This document shows, piece by piece, positions 31,773 through 40,404 of a stretch of 64,000 nt of DNA. The notes below the pieces were generated by a model. That model was not told the DNA's origin. It saw nothing but the letters and a program-made list of their open reading frames with translations, and ran no database searches. The translations under genes and the position numbers were made by a program. Positions within the stretch are counted from its first letter, which is position 1; each line of letters starts with the position of its first letter. The stretch comes from Bacillus sp. MM2020_1 (lineage in GTDB: Bacteria; Bacillota; Bacilli; Bacillales; Cytobacillaceae): the NCBI GenBank assembly GCA_011250595.1, contig JAANMP010000016.1:32939-96938 (forward strand). The letters are read 5' to 3'.

Positions 31773-32918
31773 ATGAAACATCCCTATTTAAATGAAGATC
31801 ATGAAATTTTTCGTAAGTCATTACGCAAGTTTTTGGACAAAGAAGCATATCCCTTTTATGAGCAGTGGGAGGAGGACCGAATGATTCCGCGCTCCTTCTG
31901 GAAAAAGATGGGCGAACAGGGTTTCCTCTGTCCAGATATCGATGAGGAATACGGTGGGAGCGAGGTCGATTGGGGATTTGCGGTCGTCATTAATGAGGAG
32001 CTGGAACGAGTGGGCTCAGGGCTAATCGGAATTGGCCTCCACAATGATATTGTTGTCCCTTACATCACCGCCTATGGGACAGAAAAGCAAAAACAGCGCT
32101 GGCTGCCAAAGTGTGTTACAGGAGAAATCATTACCGCAATTGCGATGACGGAACCGGGTACAGGCTCAGACCTTGCCAATATTAAAACAACGGCAAAGTT
32201 GGATGGTGACCACTATATCGTTAATGGACAAAAGACGTTCATTACGAATGGGATTCAGTCCGACCTCATCGTTGTCGCTGTAAAAACGGATCTAAATGCC
32301 GTTCCAAAGCATAAAGGGGTAAGCCTCCTCGTCATTGAAAGAGATGCACCCGGATTTTCACGGGGGAGAAAGTTAAACAAAGTCGGCCTCCATTGCCAGG
32401 ATACGGCGGAATTGATTTTTGAAGATTGCCGAGTTCCGAAGGAGAACCTGCTTGGGGAGGAAGGCAAAGGGTTTCTTTATTTAATGGAAAAACTCCAACA
32501 GGAACGGCTTCTTGTTGCGATTGGGGCTCAAACGGCCTCTGAAGTGATGCTCAAAATGACAATGGACTATGTAAAATCAAGAGAAGCGTTCGGAAAACCA
32601 GTCAGCCAGTTCCAAAACACACAGTTTAAAATTGTGGAAATGGCTACAGATATTGAGATGGGCAGAGCCTTTTTAGATCAGCTAATTGCCGAGCATATTG
32701 AAGGGAAAAACGTCGTAACGAAGGTCTCAATGGCAAAATGGAAGCTGACCGATATCGCGAAGAAGAGTGCCGCAGAATGTATGCAGCTTCATGGCGGCTA
32801 TGGATATATGGAAGAATACGAGATTGCGAGAAGATTCCGTGATATTCCAGTTTCCAGCATTTACGCTGGTACCAACGAAATAATGAAAACAATCATTGCG
32901 AAAAATCTAGGATTATAG
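31773..32918 (+). CDS. Acyl-CoA dehydrogenase (long-chain type)
   Basis: This is a 381-residue FAD enzyme that forms the trans-2,3 double bond in acyl-CoA. Motifs are AMTEPGTGSDLANIKTTA, KTFITNGIQSDLIVV, SREAFGKPVSQFQNTQFK, MQLHGGYGYMEEYEIARRFRD and YAGTNEIMKTIIAKNLGL. The usual YEGT catalytic Glu is replaced by YAGT. The resemblance of LQQERLLVA and YAGTNEIMK to mammalian long-chain enzyme suggests the base is on the helix carrying QQERLL instead. The SD GAGAGG lies before ATG 31773. The electron acceptor genes (etfAB) are not in this window. Confidence 0.94.
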   Translation: MKHPYLNEDHEIFRKSLRKFLDKEAYPFYEQWEEDRMIPRSFWKKMGEQGFLCPDIDEEYGGSEVDWGFAVVINEELERVGSGLIGIGLHNDIVVPYITAYGTEKQKQRWLPKCVTGEIITAIAMTEPGTGSDLANIKTTAKLDGDHYIVNGQKTFITNGIQSDLIVVAVKTDLNAVPKHKGVSLLVIERDAPGFSRGRKLNKVGLHCQDTAELIFEDCRVPKENLLGEEGKGFLYLMEKLQQERLLVAIGAQTASEVMLKMTMDYVKSREAFGKPVSQFQNTQFKIVEMATDIEMGRAFLDQLIAEHIEGKNVVTKVSMAKWKLTDIAKKSAAECMQLHGGYGYMEEYEIARRFRDIPVSSIYAGTNEIMKTIIAKNLGL

Positions 32919-32932
32919 AGAGGAAGATATTG

Positions 32933-34090
32933 ATGCGTGAAGTAGTCATTGTTGAAGGTGTGCGTACACCGGTAGGAAGAAGAAATGGCGTGCTGAAAGA
33001 TATCCGTCCCGATGATTTGTCAGCGCTAACATTAAAGGAACTTGTCAATCGAGCGGGGATCGACCCGGCGATCGTGGAGGATGTCATTTGGGGGTGTGTA
33101 ACCCAAGCGGGGGAACAAGCAGGCGATATAGCCAGAGTGGCTGCGTTAATTGCCGGATTTCCAATCGAAGTGCCGGGGACAACGATTGACCGTCAATGTG
33201 GTTCAAGTCAGCAAGCAGTGCATTTCGCTGCTCAAGCCATTCTTGCTGGTGATATGGACGTAGTAATTGCCGGCGGTGTCGAAAGCATGTCCCGTGTTCC
33301 GATGGGGTCCAACTACAAAGGTGCCGAGGAACCATTTAGTCCAAATTTACGGTCGAAGTATGAAATGATTCATCAGGGATTGTCGGCCGAGCGGATTGCT
33401 GAAAACTATGGATTTACCCGTGAAGAACTTGATCGATTTTCCCTTGAAAGTCATCAAAAAGCACTAAAGGCACAGGAGGAAGGTTATTTTTCAAAAGAAA
33501 TTTTCCCACTTGAGGTAAAGCTTCCAGACGGTATAACGACTATCGTCAAGGATGATTCCGGTCCGAGAAAGGGAACATCTTTAGAAGCTTTGGCTGGCCT
33601 CCGCACTTCCTTTAAAGAAGATGGAGTGATTCATGCCGGAAATTCCAGTCAAATAAGTGACGGGTCGGCTGCCTTATTACTTATGTCCCGCGAAAAAGCT
33701 GAAGAGCTTGGTTTGAAACCGCGCTTCCGTGTGCACACACGGGTGGTGGTAGGCTCGGATCCAACTTTGATGCTGACAGGACCGATACCGGCTACACAAA
33801 AGGCACTGGAAAAGTCCGGCTTATCGATTGATGATATTGATGTGTTTGAAGTTAATGAAGCCTTCGCCTCTGTCCCGCTTGCCTGGCTGAAGGAGACAGG
33901 TGCTGATCCTGCAAAACTAAATCCAAATGGCGGAGCGATAGCCCTCGGTCATCCGTTAGGCGGCAGTGGTGCGCGTTTATTGGTGACGATGATGCATGAG
34001 TTGGAGCGGGCCGGCGGACGCTACGGATTACAAACGATGTGTGAAGGCCATGGCATGGCAAATGCAACAATCATTGAGCGTTTAGAATAA
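32933..34090 (+). CDS. Acetyl-CoA C-acyltransferase (thiolase)
   Basis: This is a 385-residue thiolase that cleaves 3-ketoacyl-CoA with CoA. The nucleophilic cysteine is in TTIDRQCGSSQQAV (near 89). Other active-site motifs are NEAFASVPLAW, the His in GGAIALGHPLGGSGARL and the second Cys in CEGHGMANATIIERL. The SD GAGAGGAAG precedes ATG 32933; an in-frame TTG at 32930 is less likely. It follows the dehydrogenase after 14 bp, indicating an operon. Thiolases of this type can also run biosynthetically; the context favours degradation. Confidence 0.95.
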   Translation: MREVVIVEGVRTPVGRRNGVLKDIRPDDLSALTLKELVNRAGIDPAIVEDVIWGCVTQAGEQAGDIARVAALIAGFPIEVPGTTIDRQCGSSQQAVHFAAQAILAGDMDVVIAGGVESMSRVPMGSNYKGAEEPFSPNLRSKYEMIHQGLSAERIAENYGFTREELDRFSLESHQKALKAQEEGYFSKEIFPLEVKLPDGITTIVKDDSGPRKGTSLEALAGLRTSFKEDGVIHAGNSSQISDGSAALLLMSREKAEELGLKPRFRVHTRVVVGSDPTLMLTGPIPATQKALEKSGLSIDDIDVFEVNEAFASVPLAWLKETGADPAKLNPNGGAIALGHPLGGSGARLLVTMMHELERAGGRYGLQTMCEGHGMANATIIERLE

Positions 34091-34103
34091 GAGCGTTATT
34101 TAG

Positions 34104-34188
34104 ATTCGCTGATAGACCACTTAAATTCGCTGATTGGACTCAGAAATTCGCTGATAGACCATCTAAATTCGCTGATAAACCAGGAAAA
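34104..34188 (+). repeat. Degenerate tandem array, exact 21-bp period, four units
   Basis: Units start with ATTCGCTGAT at 34104, 34125, 34146 and 34167. The consensus is ATTCGCTGATAGACCA followed by five variable bases. It fills most of the 140-bp gap between thiolase and the second ligase, immediately after the thiolase stop, with no terminator. Confidence 0.9.
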
Positions 34189-34230
34189 CTTACGAAGGAA
34201 AATAAAAGTTTCAGTAATGGAGGAGATTCA

Positions 34231-35805
34231 ATGACGACAACGATTGGAAAAATCTTTGATTTAACGGTAAAAAAGTATCCGAACAAACAAGCGATTTACG
34301 ATGTCAGAAAAAATGTCCGCTACACCTATAAAGAATGGAGCGAGCAGGTGAATCGTCTCGCCAACGCGCTCCTGAAAGAGGGTGTACAAAAAGGCGACCG
34401 TGTTTCCACCTTCATGTTTAACACCGAAGAATTAGGGACAACCTTTTTCGCCTGTGCGAAAATCGGTGCGATATTCAATCCAATTAATTTTAGGTTAACG
34501 CCTGAAGAAGTTGCTTATATTCTTTCTGATGCCACCCCAAAGGTTGTTCTTTTTGAAAAAGCTTTAGAACCTGCTATTTCAGCAATTGCCAATCGTTTCG
34601 ACAAGACCACCTTCTGGTTCATTGATGACGAAGCGCCCGCGTATGCGGCTAGCTATCAGGAAAAACTAGCCGCTTCATCAACCGAGGATGTCCAGGCGGA
34701 CGTAAAGGAAACCGATCTATATGCATTCATCTATACCAGCGGGACAACGGGAAGGCCGAAAGGGGTCATGCATACCCACCGCAATATGGTGGACCAAAGT
34801 GTCTTCTGTATTGCTTCGTGCAAGCTTAGTGCGGAGGACGTGGGTCTTGTTACTGCACCCATGTTCCATTGCGCGGAACTCCATTGCGCCTTTCTACCAA
34901 GGATTCATGCAGGGGCAAGTAATGTCATTTTGCATCAATTTAATCCAAAATCGATCCTTCAATTAATTGAACAAGAGAAAATTTCAAAATTCTTTGCGGC
35001 ACCAACGATGTGGAACATGCTCCTCCAAGAAGACCTAAGCAAGTATGACTTATCCAGCCTACAGCTTGGTTTATATGGCGCCGCTCCTATGGCCCCATCA
35101 CTTGTTCATGCGCTCCATGATAACCTGGGAATTTCGCTCGTTCAAGCCTATGGAATGACCGAAATGGGTCCGGCGATTACCTTCCTATCGGAGACGGACC
35201 AACTAAGGAAAGCAGGTTCTGCAGGGCAGGCTGCCCTAAGCCACGATATTCGGGTCGTCCGCACGAGAGAAGACGGTCCATCAGATCCTGATGATGTCGT
35301 TCCAGTCGGTGAAACCGGTGAGATTATTGTGCAAGGGCCATGTATGATGGTTGGTTATTTCAACCGTGAAGAAGCGACGGAAAAAGCATTGTATAAAGGG
35401 TGGTACTATTCGGGAGATATCGGTTATCTCGATGACGAGGGCTATCTTTATGTCAATGACCGTGTCGATGACATGATTATCAGTGGCGGTGAAAATATCT
35501 ATCCAAGGGAAGTCGAAGACCTCTTGCATGCTCACCCAGCAGTCCTTGATGTGGCAGTCGTTGGCCAGCCAAATGACCGCTGGGGCGAGACTGTAACTGC
35601 CTTTGTGGTGAAAAAGGATCCGAAGGTAACTGATGAAGAACTGGATATATACTGCAAAAACAGCAATCAGCTTGCCAATTACAAACGCCCGCGGAAATAC
35701 ATTTTCTGTGAAGCGCTGCCTCGGAATGCCAGTGGAAAAATCATGAAGTTTGTCTTGAGAAAACAACTGGAGGAGCTATTTACCCCAGGTACTACAAATT
35801 CGTAA
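34231..35805 (+). CDS. Acyl-CoA ligase (long-chain fatty acid CoA synthetase family), second copy
   Basis: This is a 524-residue ANL enzyme related to, but clearly distinct from, the ligase at 30050. Motifs are YTSGTTGRPKGVMHTHRN near 170, YGMTEMGPA, YSGDIGYLDDEGY, DRVDDMIISGGENIYPREVE and LPRNASGKIMKFVLRK. The SD is GGAGGAG before ATG 34231. It is 15 bp upstream of the CoA-transferase-family gene and follows the 21-bp array. The pair of ligases suggests different carboxylic-acid substrates, possibly straight and methyl-branched. Confidence 0.94.
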   Translation: MTTTIGKIFDLTVKKYPNKQAIYDVRKNVRYTYKEWSEQVNRLANALLKEGVQKGDRVSTFMFNTEELGTTFFACAKIGAIFNPINFRLTPEEVAYILSDATPKVVLFEKALEPAISAIANRFDKTTFWFIDDEAPAYAASYQEKLAASSTEDVQADVKETDLYAFIYTSGTTGRPKGVMHTHRNMVDQSVFCIASCKLSAEDVGLVTAPMFHCAELHCAFLPRIHAGASNVILHQFNPKSILQLIEQEKISKFFAAPTMWNMLLQEDLSKYDLSSLQLGLYGAAPMAPSLVHALHDNLGISLVQAYGMTEMGPAITFLSETDQLRKAGSAGQAALSHDIRVVRTREDGPSDPDDVVPVGETGEIIVQGPCMMVGYFNREEATEKALYKGWYYSGDIGYLDDEGYLYVNDRVDDMIISGGENIYPREVEDLLHAHPAVLDVAVVGQPNDRWGETVTAFVVKKDPKVTDEELDIYCKNSNQLANYKRPRKYIFCEALPRNASGKIMKFVLRKQLEELFTPGTTNS

Positions 35806-35820
35806 AAGAGGGTCCTGACT

Positions 35821-36915
35821 ATGCTAAAAGGTATAAAGGTCATTGATTTTACCAACTATTTGCCTGGTCCTTTCGCAACCCTACGACTTGCAGAACTAGG
35901 TGCAGAAATTATTAAAGTGGAGCCGCCTGAAGGGGATCCCGCCCGGCATATGGGGATTTCCGCACAAGGGAATGACCTGGTTTTTCTTGCAAACAATCGT
36001 CAGAAAAAAAGCATCAGCCTTAACTTAAAGGAGAAAGAAGGTTACGACACCGCGCTTAAATTAATTGCAAATGCAGATGTCGTTCTTGAAAGCTTTAGAC
36101 CAGGTGTCATGGAAAAGCTTGGTTTAGGATATGAGACCGTTCGAACTGTAAAACCTGATATCATCTACTGCTCGATATCAGGATATGGACAAAAGGGGTC
36201 GTTAAGTAAACTGGGGAACCATGACCTCAATTATATGGCATTAAGCGGGGTTTTAGCCCAATTCAAGGATAGAACCTACAAACCGGTCCATCCGTCGATT
36301 ACGCTTGGCGATTATATAGGTGGTTTTGCGGCTAATGAACGGATTCTAGCAGGGCTCGTTTCAAGAGTCCTAACAGGAAAAGGAAGCTATCATTCCATTT
36401 CCATCACTGACCAACTGGTGTCATTATTAGGCAACCATATTATGGTTGAAAAAGAAACGGGGGAGGGTACTGGTATCAATGTTCTTAACGGGAGCATCGT
36501 TTCATACGCCCTTTATGAAACCAGGGATGGACGCTACATGAGCCTTGGCGCACTTGAGCCAAAATTTTGGGCTAATTTTTGCCAGGCTCACGGACATGAA
36601 GATTGGAACAGTGCACATTTTTCCGCAACAGATGATGCTAACCCTGTTTTTCAGGAACTCACGGTACTTTTTAAAAGTAAAACCTTTTATGAATGGATTG
36701 AATTTGCCCAAAAGGTAGATTGCTGTATGGCACCAGTATTGGAGATTGGGGAATTAAGCACGAATCCCTACTTTCGAGAAAAAGAGCTTATCTTTGCTTC
36801 TTCATGGGGAGACTATCAGGTGAAAATGCACAGTGACCTTGAGTTGGAGTCAGTTGCCCCGCCGCCTCAAAAAAATGAGCACAGGGATGAAATACTGAAT
36901 AATATTTTGATTTAA
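35821..36915 (+). CDS. CaiB/BaiF CoA-transferase family III protein, alpha-methylacyl-CoA racemase-like
   Basis: This is a 364-residue family III protein. It begins LKGIKVIDFTNYLPGPFATLRLAELGAE, then VEPPEGDPARHM, LNLKEKEGYDTAL and SISGYGQKGSLSK, followed by NHDLNYMALSGVL. The GHDxNYxAxSG form is typical of alpha-methylacyl-CoA racemase, whose His and Asp are the acid/base pair, rather than of formyl- or carnitine-CoA transferases. A racemase would allow beta-oxidation of (R)-2-methyl-branched acyl-CoAs. It is last in the operon, followed by a terminator. A true CoA transferase cannot be excluded. Confidence 0.88.
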   Translation: MLKGIKVIDFTNYLPGPFATLRLAELGAEIIKVEPPEGDPARHMGISAQGNDLVFLANNRQKKSISLNLKEKEGYDTALKLIANADVVLESFRPGVMEKLGLGYETVRTVKPDIIYCSISGYGQKGSLSKLGNHDLNYMALSGVLAQFKDRTYKPVHPSITLGDYIGGFAANERILAGLVSRVLTGKGSYHSISITDQLVSLLGNHIMVEKETGEGTGINVLNGSIVSYALYETRDGRYMSLGALEPKFWANFCQAHGHEDWNSAHFSATDDANPVFQELTVLFKSKTFYEWIEFAQKVDCCMAPVLEIGELSTNPYFREKELIFASSWGDYQVKMHSDLELESVAPPPQKNEHRDEILNNILI

Positions 36916-36925
36916 AAAGAGAAAC

Positions 36926-36953
36926 TAGACTGCCACAAAAATTTGGCAGTCTA
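36926..36953 (+). terminator. Terminator of the fatty-acid operon
   Basis: TAGACTGCCA pairs with TGGCAGTCTA, loop of eight, then TTCTTTGTT. Confidence 0.75.
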
Positions 36954-37011
36954 TTCTTTGTTAAAAGTTTTTTCTTTTATATAATGACCAACCTAGGATA
37001 ATAAATGCCTT

Positions 37012-37039
37012 TTGAAAATTCAAGAACAAGCAGTATAAT
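37012..37039 (+). promoter_or_regulatory. Sigma-A-type promoter of recQ
   Basis: TTGAAA (37012-37017) and a perfect TATAAT (37034-37039) are separated by 16 bases, 56 bases before the recQ ATG. Confidence 0.65.
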
Positions 37040-37094
37040 AGAGTAAGTTAATCATTAGTTTGATAGGTTTATTTATGTTTCGAAAGGAGGAAAA

Positions 37095-39230
37095 ATGTTG
37101 TTTGAAAAAGCACTGCCCTTACTAGAATCCCACTTTGGTTATAGCTCCTTCAGGACAGGCCAAGAGCAGGCCATTCGTTCCGTTTTGTCCGGCGAAAACA
37201 CTATTACTGTCATGCCAACGGGCGGCGGGAAATCCATTTGTTATCAAATTCCTGCACTTGTTTTGTCAGGTACCACGATTGTCATTTCCCCACTGATTTC
37301 TTTAATGAAGGACCAGGTAGATTCCCTCATTCAAGTCGGTATTCCCGCCACATTTATCAACAGTTCGTTAAGTTACAGTGAAGCAAATAAGCGGATGCAT
37401 GAAGCCATTCAGGGAAATTACAAGCTACTATATATTGCCCCTGAACGATTGGAATCACGAGAATTTATGGAAGACCTTTACAGCATGGACATCCCGCTTG
37501 TAGCTGTGGACGAGGCCCACTGTATTTCGCAATGGGGTCACGATTTTCGGCCAAGCTATCGACATATTCAACAATTAATTAACAGCCTGCCGCAAAGGCC
37601 AATGGTCTTAGCCCTTACTGCGACAGCGACTCCAAAGGTTCGCGAGGATATTTGCGATCTCTTAGAAATTAATGAAGAAAATACGATAATTACCGGATTT
37701 GAGCGGGAAAATCTGTCCTTTACCGTTATCAAGGGACAGGATCGGGACAAGTATCTAAAAGACTATCTAAAAAAGAATGAAAAAGAAGCTGGCATTATTT
37801 ATGCAGCAACTAGGAAAAATGTTGACCAAATATACGAAAAATTGCTCAAAGCCAACATTAAGGCGGCTCGTTATCATGCCGGGATGGGGGATGTCGAGCG
37901 GAATAGGGAACAAGAACGGTTTTTAGAAGATAAAGCAACGGTTATGGTCGCCACTTCTGCCTTTGGGATGGGAATTGACAAATCCAATATCCGTTATGTA
38001 GTCCACTATCAGCAGCCCAAAAACATGGAGAGCTATTATCAGGAAGCGGGTCGTGCAGGCAGGGATGGTCTCAAAAGTGAATGTATTCTTCTTCATTCCT
38101 CACAGGATGTGCAAATTCAGCGCTTTCTCATTGATCAGTCCAGTGACCGAAGCCGAATGACACAAGAGTTGGCAAAGCTCCAGCAAATGGTTGATTATTG
38201 CCATACGGAAAACTGTCTCCAGGAATTTATTTTAAAATACTTTGGCGAAACTGAGACTGAAACGTGCGGCAGATGCGGCAACTGCTTGGACACGAGGACA
38301 AGCATCGATGTAACGAAAGAAGCACAAATGGTGATGTCTTGCGTGATCCGGATGGGGCAGCGATTTGGAAAAACGATCACGGCACAAGTGTTAACCGGCT
38401 CGAAAAATAAAAAAGTCACAGAAATGGGCTTTGACAGGCTTCCAACCTATGGAATCATGAAGGAAAGAAGTTCAAAGGATGTTAGTGACTTTATTGAATT
38501 TCTGATATCACAGGAGTTAATTGCGATCGAACAAGGGCAATTTCCAACCCTGTTCGTTTCACCAAAAGGGAAAGATATCTTGTTAGGTAAGAAGCAGGTT
38601 CATCGCCGTGAAACGGTACAGGTTAAACAAGTATCGAAGGATGACCCATTGTTTGAAGTATTAAGAGAGGTGAGAAGGCAGATTGCTGAAACAGAAAAAG
38701 TACCTCCGTTTGTGATTTTTTCTGATGCTTCCCTAAAGGATATGTGTGCGAAACTGCCGAAGTCGACAGAAGAATTTTTACACGTCAGTGGTGTAGGAGA
38801 ACTGAAGCTTAAAAAATATGGTCTTGAATTTATTCAAGCCATTCGTACCTTTTGTGAAACTAATGTAGATTATCAAAGTGAGTTGGTTCCTGTTGAGAAA
38901 GCTCCCAAGAAACCTGCCAAAAAAGCCGGGGTAACTGACTCTCATTTGGAGACATTAAAACTACATCAGGGGAATTTTTCGATTGCGGAAATTGCTGAGC
39001 AGCGGGATTTGGCGGTTAGCACGGTTGAGACCCACTTACTTCAATGTGCGCAACAAGGTTTAGCCGTCGATTTTAGCAAATATATTCCAGCAGAATATAT
39101 GCCGCTTTTAGAAAATGCTTTGGTAGAAGCAGGACGGGACCGCCTCAAACCAATCAAGGAACTGCTTCCAGAGGAAGTAAGTTATTTTATGATCAAAGCC
39201 TATGTTTATTTTATCAGTAAAAAGAAATAG
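37095..39230 (+). CDS. recQ: ATP-dependent DNA helicase RecQ
   Basis: This is a 711-residue 3'-5' DNA helicase acting in recombination and stalled-fork repair. Domain order: helicase core with Walker A MPTGGGKS near 40, the DEAHC box, QWGHDFRPSY, ALTATATPKV, and motif VI YYQEAGRAGRDG. The zinc-binding RQC region has a cysteine set (ENCLQEF...CGRCGNCLD), followed by an HRDC domain near 515-590. A C-terminal helix-turn-helix extension (DSHLETLKLHQGNFSIAEIAEQR, given in part) is common in Bacillus-type RecQ. The SD AAAGGAGG lies 7 bases before ATG 37095. It is monocistronic. Confidence 0.95.
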   Translation: MLFEKALPLLESHFGYSSFRTGQEQAIRSVLSGENTITVMPTGGGKSICYQIPALVLSGTTIVISPLISLMKDQVDSLIQVGIPATFINSSLSYSEANKRMHEAIQGNYKLLYIAPERLESREFMEDLYSMDIPLVAVDEAHCISQWGHDFRPSYRHIQQLINSLPQRPMVLALTATATPKVREDICDLLEINEENTIITGFERENLSFTVIKGQDRDKYLKDYLKKNEKEAGIIYAATRKNVDQIYEKLLKANIKAARYHAGMGDVERNREQERFLEDKATVMVATSAFGMGIDKSNIRYVVHYQQPKNMESYYQEAGRAGRDGLKSECILLHSSQDVQIQRFLIDQSSDRSRMTQELAKLQQMVDYCHTENCLQEFILKYFGETETETCGRCGNCLDTRTSIDVTKEAQMVMSCVIRMGQRFGKTITAQVLTGSKNKKVTEMGFDRLPTYGIMKERSSKDVSDFIEFLISQELIAIEQGQFPTLFVSPKGKDILLGKKQVHRRETVQVKQVSKDDPLFEVLREVRRQIAETEKVPPFVIFSDASLKDMCAKLPKSTEEFLHVSGVGELKLKKYGLEFIQAIRTFCETNVDYQSELVPVEKAPKKPAKKAGVTDSHLETLKLHQGNFSIAEIAEQRDLAVSTVETHLLQCAQQGLAVDFSKYIPAEYMPLLENALVEAGRDRLKPIKELLPEEVSYFMIKAYVYFISKKK

Positions 39231-39301
39231 GTTTTGCTAAAGAAAAGGCACATATCTGAGAAATATTACATTTAATTGTATTTTTAGAATATTCAAAATC
39301 A

Positions 39302-39364
39302 TTGTCGATATCCTTGTTATATTGTTGATATTTCCCCGGGAATTTGTCGATATCACACTTTATT
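39302..39364 (+). repeat. Short degenerate array of TTGTCGATAT units, about 21-bp spacing
   Basis: TTGTCGATAT, TTGTTGATAT and TTGTCGATAT start at 39302, 39322 and 39344 (spacing 20 and 22). They lie in the 157-bp gap between the convergent recQ and channel genes. Confidence 0.5.
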
Positions 39365-39387
39365 AAAGAACAGGGCAGCGAATTAAC

Positions 39388-40212
39388 TTAGCTGCCCTGT
39401 TCTTTATCATATTCATCTAAAAATGGCTTATTGGCATAATAGTACATCATCGCCATGAAAACAGCGCCGCCAATCAGGTTGCCGATTGTCACTGGGACTA
39501 AATTGTGAATGACTCCACCCCACGAAATCGTGCCCGGATGATTTAAAACTAAGGCAATGGCAAACGTACACATATTAGCGATGCTGTGTTCATACCCGGA
39601 AATAAAGAAACAAAAGACAAATAGCATCATCGCAAACATTTTCGGTCCGTCTCCTTTTAACCCCATCGGAAGAAAAAAGGCCATGCAGACAAGCCAATTA
39701 CAGAGAATGGCTCGGAAAAATAACTGTGTTATTGGCACTTGCATCTTTATTTCCACAACATGGAGTAAAAAGCCGTTAACCTCGGAACTTTCATAAAGTC
39801 CCGTAGTAAAAATAATAAAGGCAAAAACCGCCGCGCCGAGAATGTTACCCGCGTAACTACAAATCCAAAGTTTTACAACGTCTATCCAGGTCATTTTCTT
39901 GCGCAGTGCGGCATAGGTGTAATAAAACGTATTACCGGTAAACAAATCACCACCGCCATAGGCAATTAAAATAATGGCTGCCCCGAAGGTAAGTGCTGCC
40001 ATCGGATAGGCAAGCGGGTTATCCTTAACATAAAAGAAATTCCCTGTTTTAAATGCTACAATGACCCCGAAACCAATAAACATACTGGCAAGCGCCGCTC
40101 GTAAAATATAACGAAGGATGCTTTGCCGAAAGATTTTCATCTTTTTGAGGGCGAGTTTCTCGGCTTCTCCTAAAGGCTGCATTTCCATGTCAGTCCCAAC
40201 CACCATTCGCAA
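39388..40212 (-). CDS. Formate/nitrite transporter family protein
   Basis: This is a membrane channel of the FNT family, about 267-274 residues with six hydrophobic segments. Features are the GNFFYVKDNPLAYPMAALTFGAAIILIAYGGGDLFTGNTFY region (family motif GGxLFTGN), the LVCMAFFLPMG repeat and GNLIGGAVFMAMMYYYANKP at the C-terminus. It forms pentameric channels for formate, nitrite, lactate or related anions. Possible starts are TTG 40212, ATG 40206 and ATG 40188; none has a strong SD, so the N-terminus is uncertain. The convergent recQ gene ends 157 bp away. Confidence 0.92.
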   Translation of the reverse strand: MRMVVGTDMEMQPLGEAEKLALKKMKIFRQSILRYILRAALASMFIGFGVIVAFKTGNFFYVKDNPLAYPMAALTFGAAIILIAYGGGDLFTGNTFYYTYAALRKKMTWIDVVKLWICSYAGNILGAAVFAFIIFTTGLYESSEVNGFLLHVVEIKMQVPITQLFFRAILCNWLVCMAFFLPMGLKGDGPKMFAMMLFVFCFFISGYEHSIANMCTFAIALVLNHPGTISWGGVIHNLVPVTIGNLIGGAVFMAMMYYYANKPFLDEYDKEQGS

Positions 40213-40404
40213 TTAGATTTTATCCGTTTATTTTTTATCCAAAGTGCTGTGGTTATGTATTAGTAGGTAAACTTTTCATTAAACAAGCTTAGAATAATTA
40301 CATTTTTTAAAACATAAACATTTGTAATGGTTAAAAATAGCAATAACACCCATAATTCAGTTATAATGTAGAAGTTTTTTGAAGACTGATTTTAAGGAGT
40401 CATT

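Noticed and set aside
35281..35766. 161-codon minus-strand frame opposite the second acyl-CoA ligase gene
   Set aside because: Antisense shadow of conserved ANL motifs; no SD or homology pattern.
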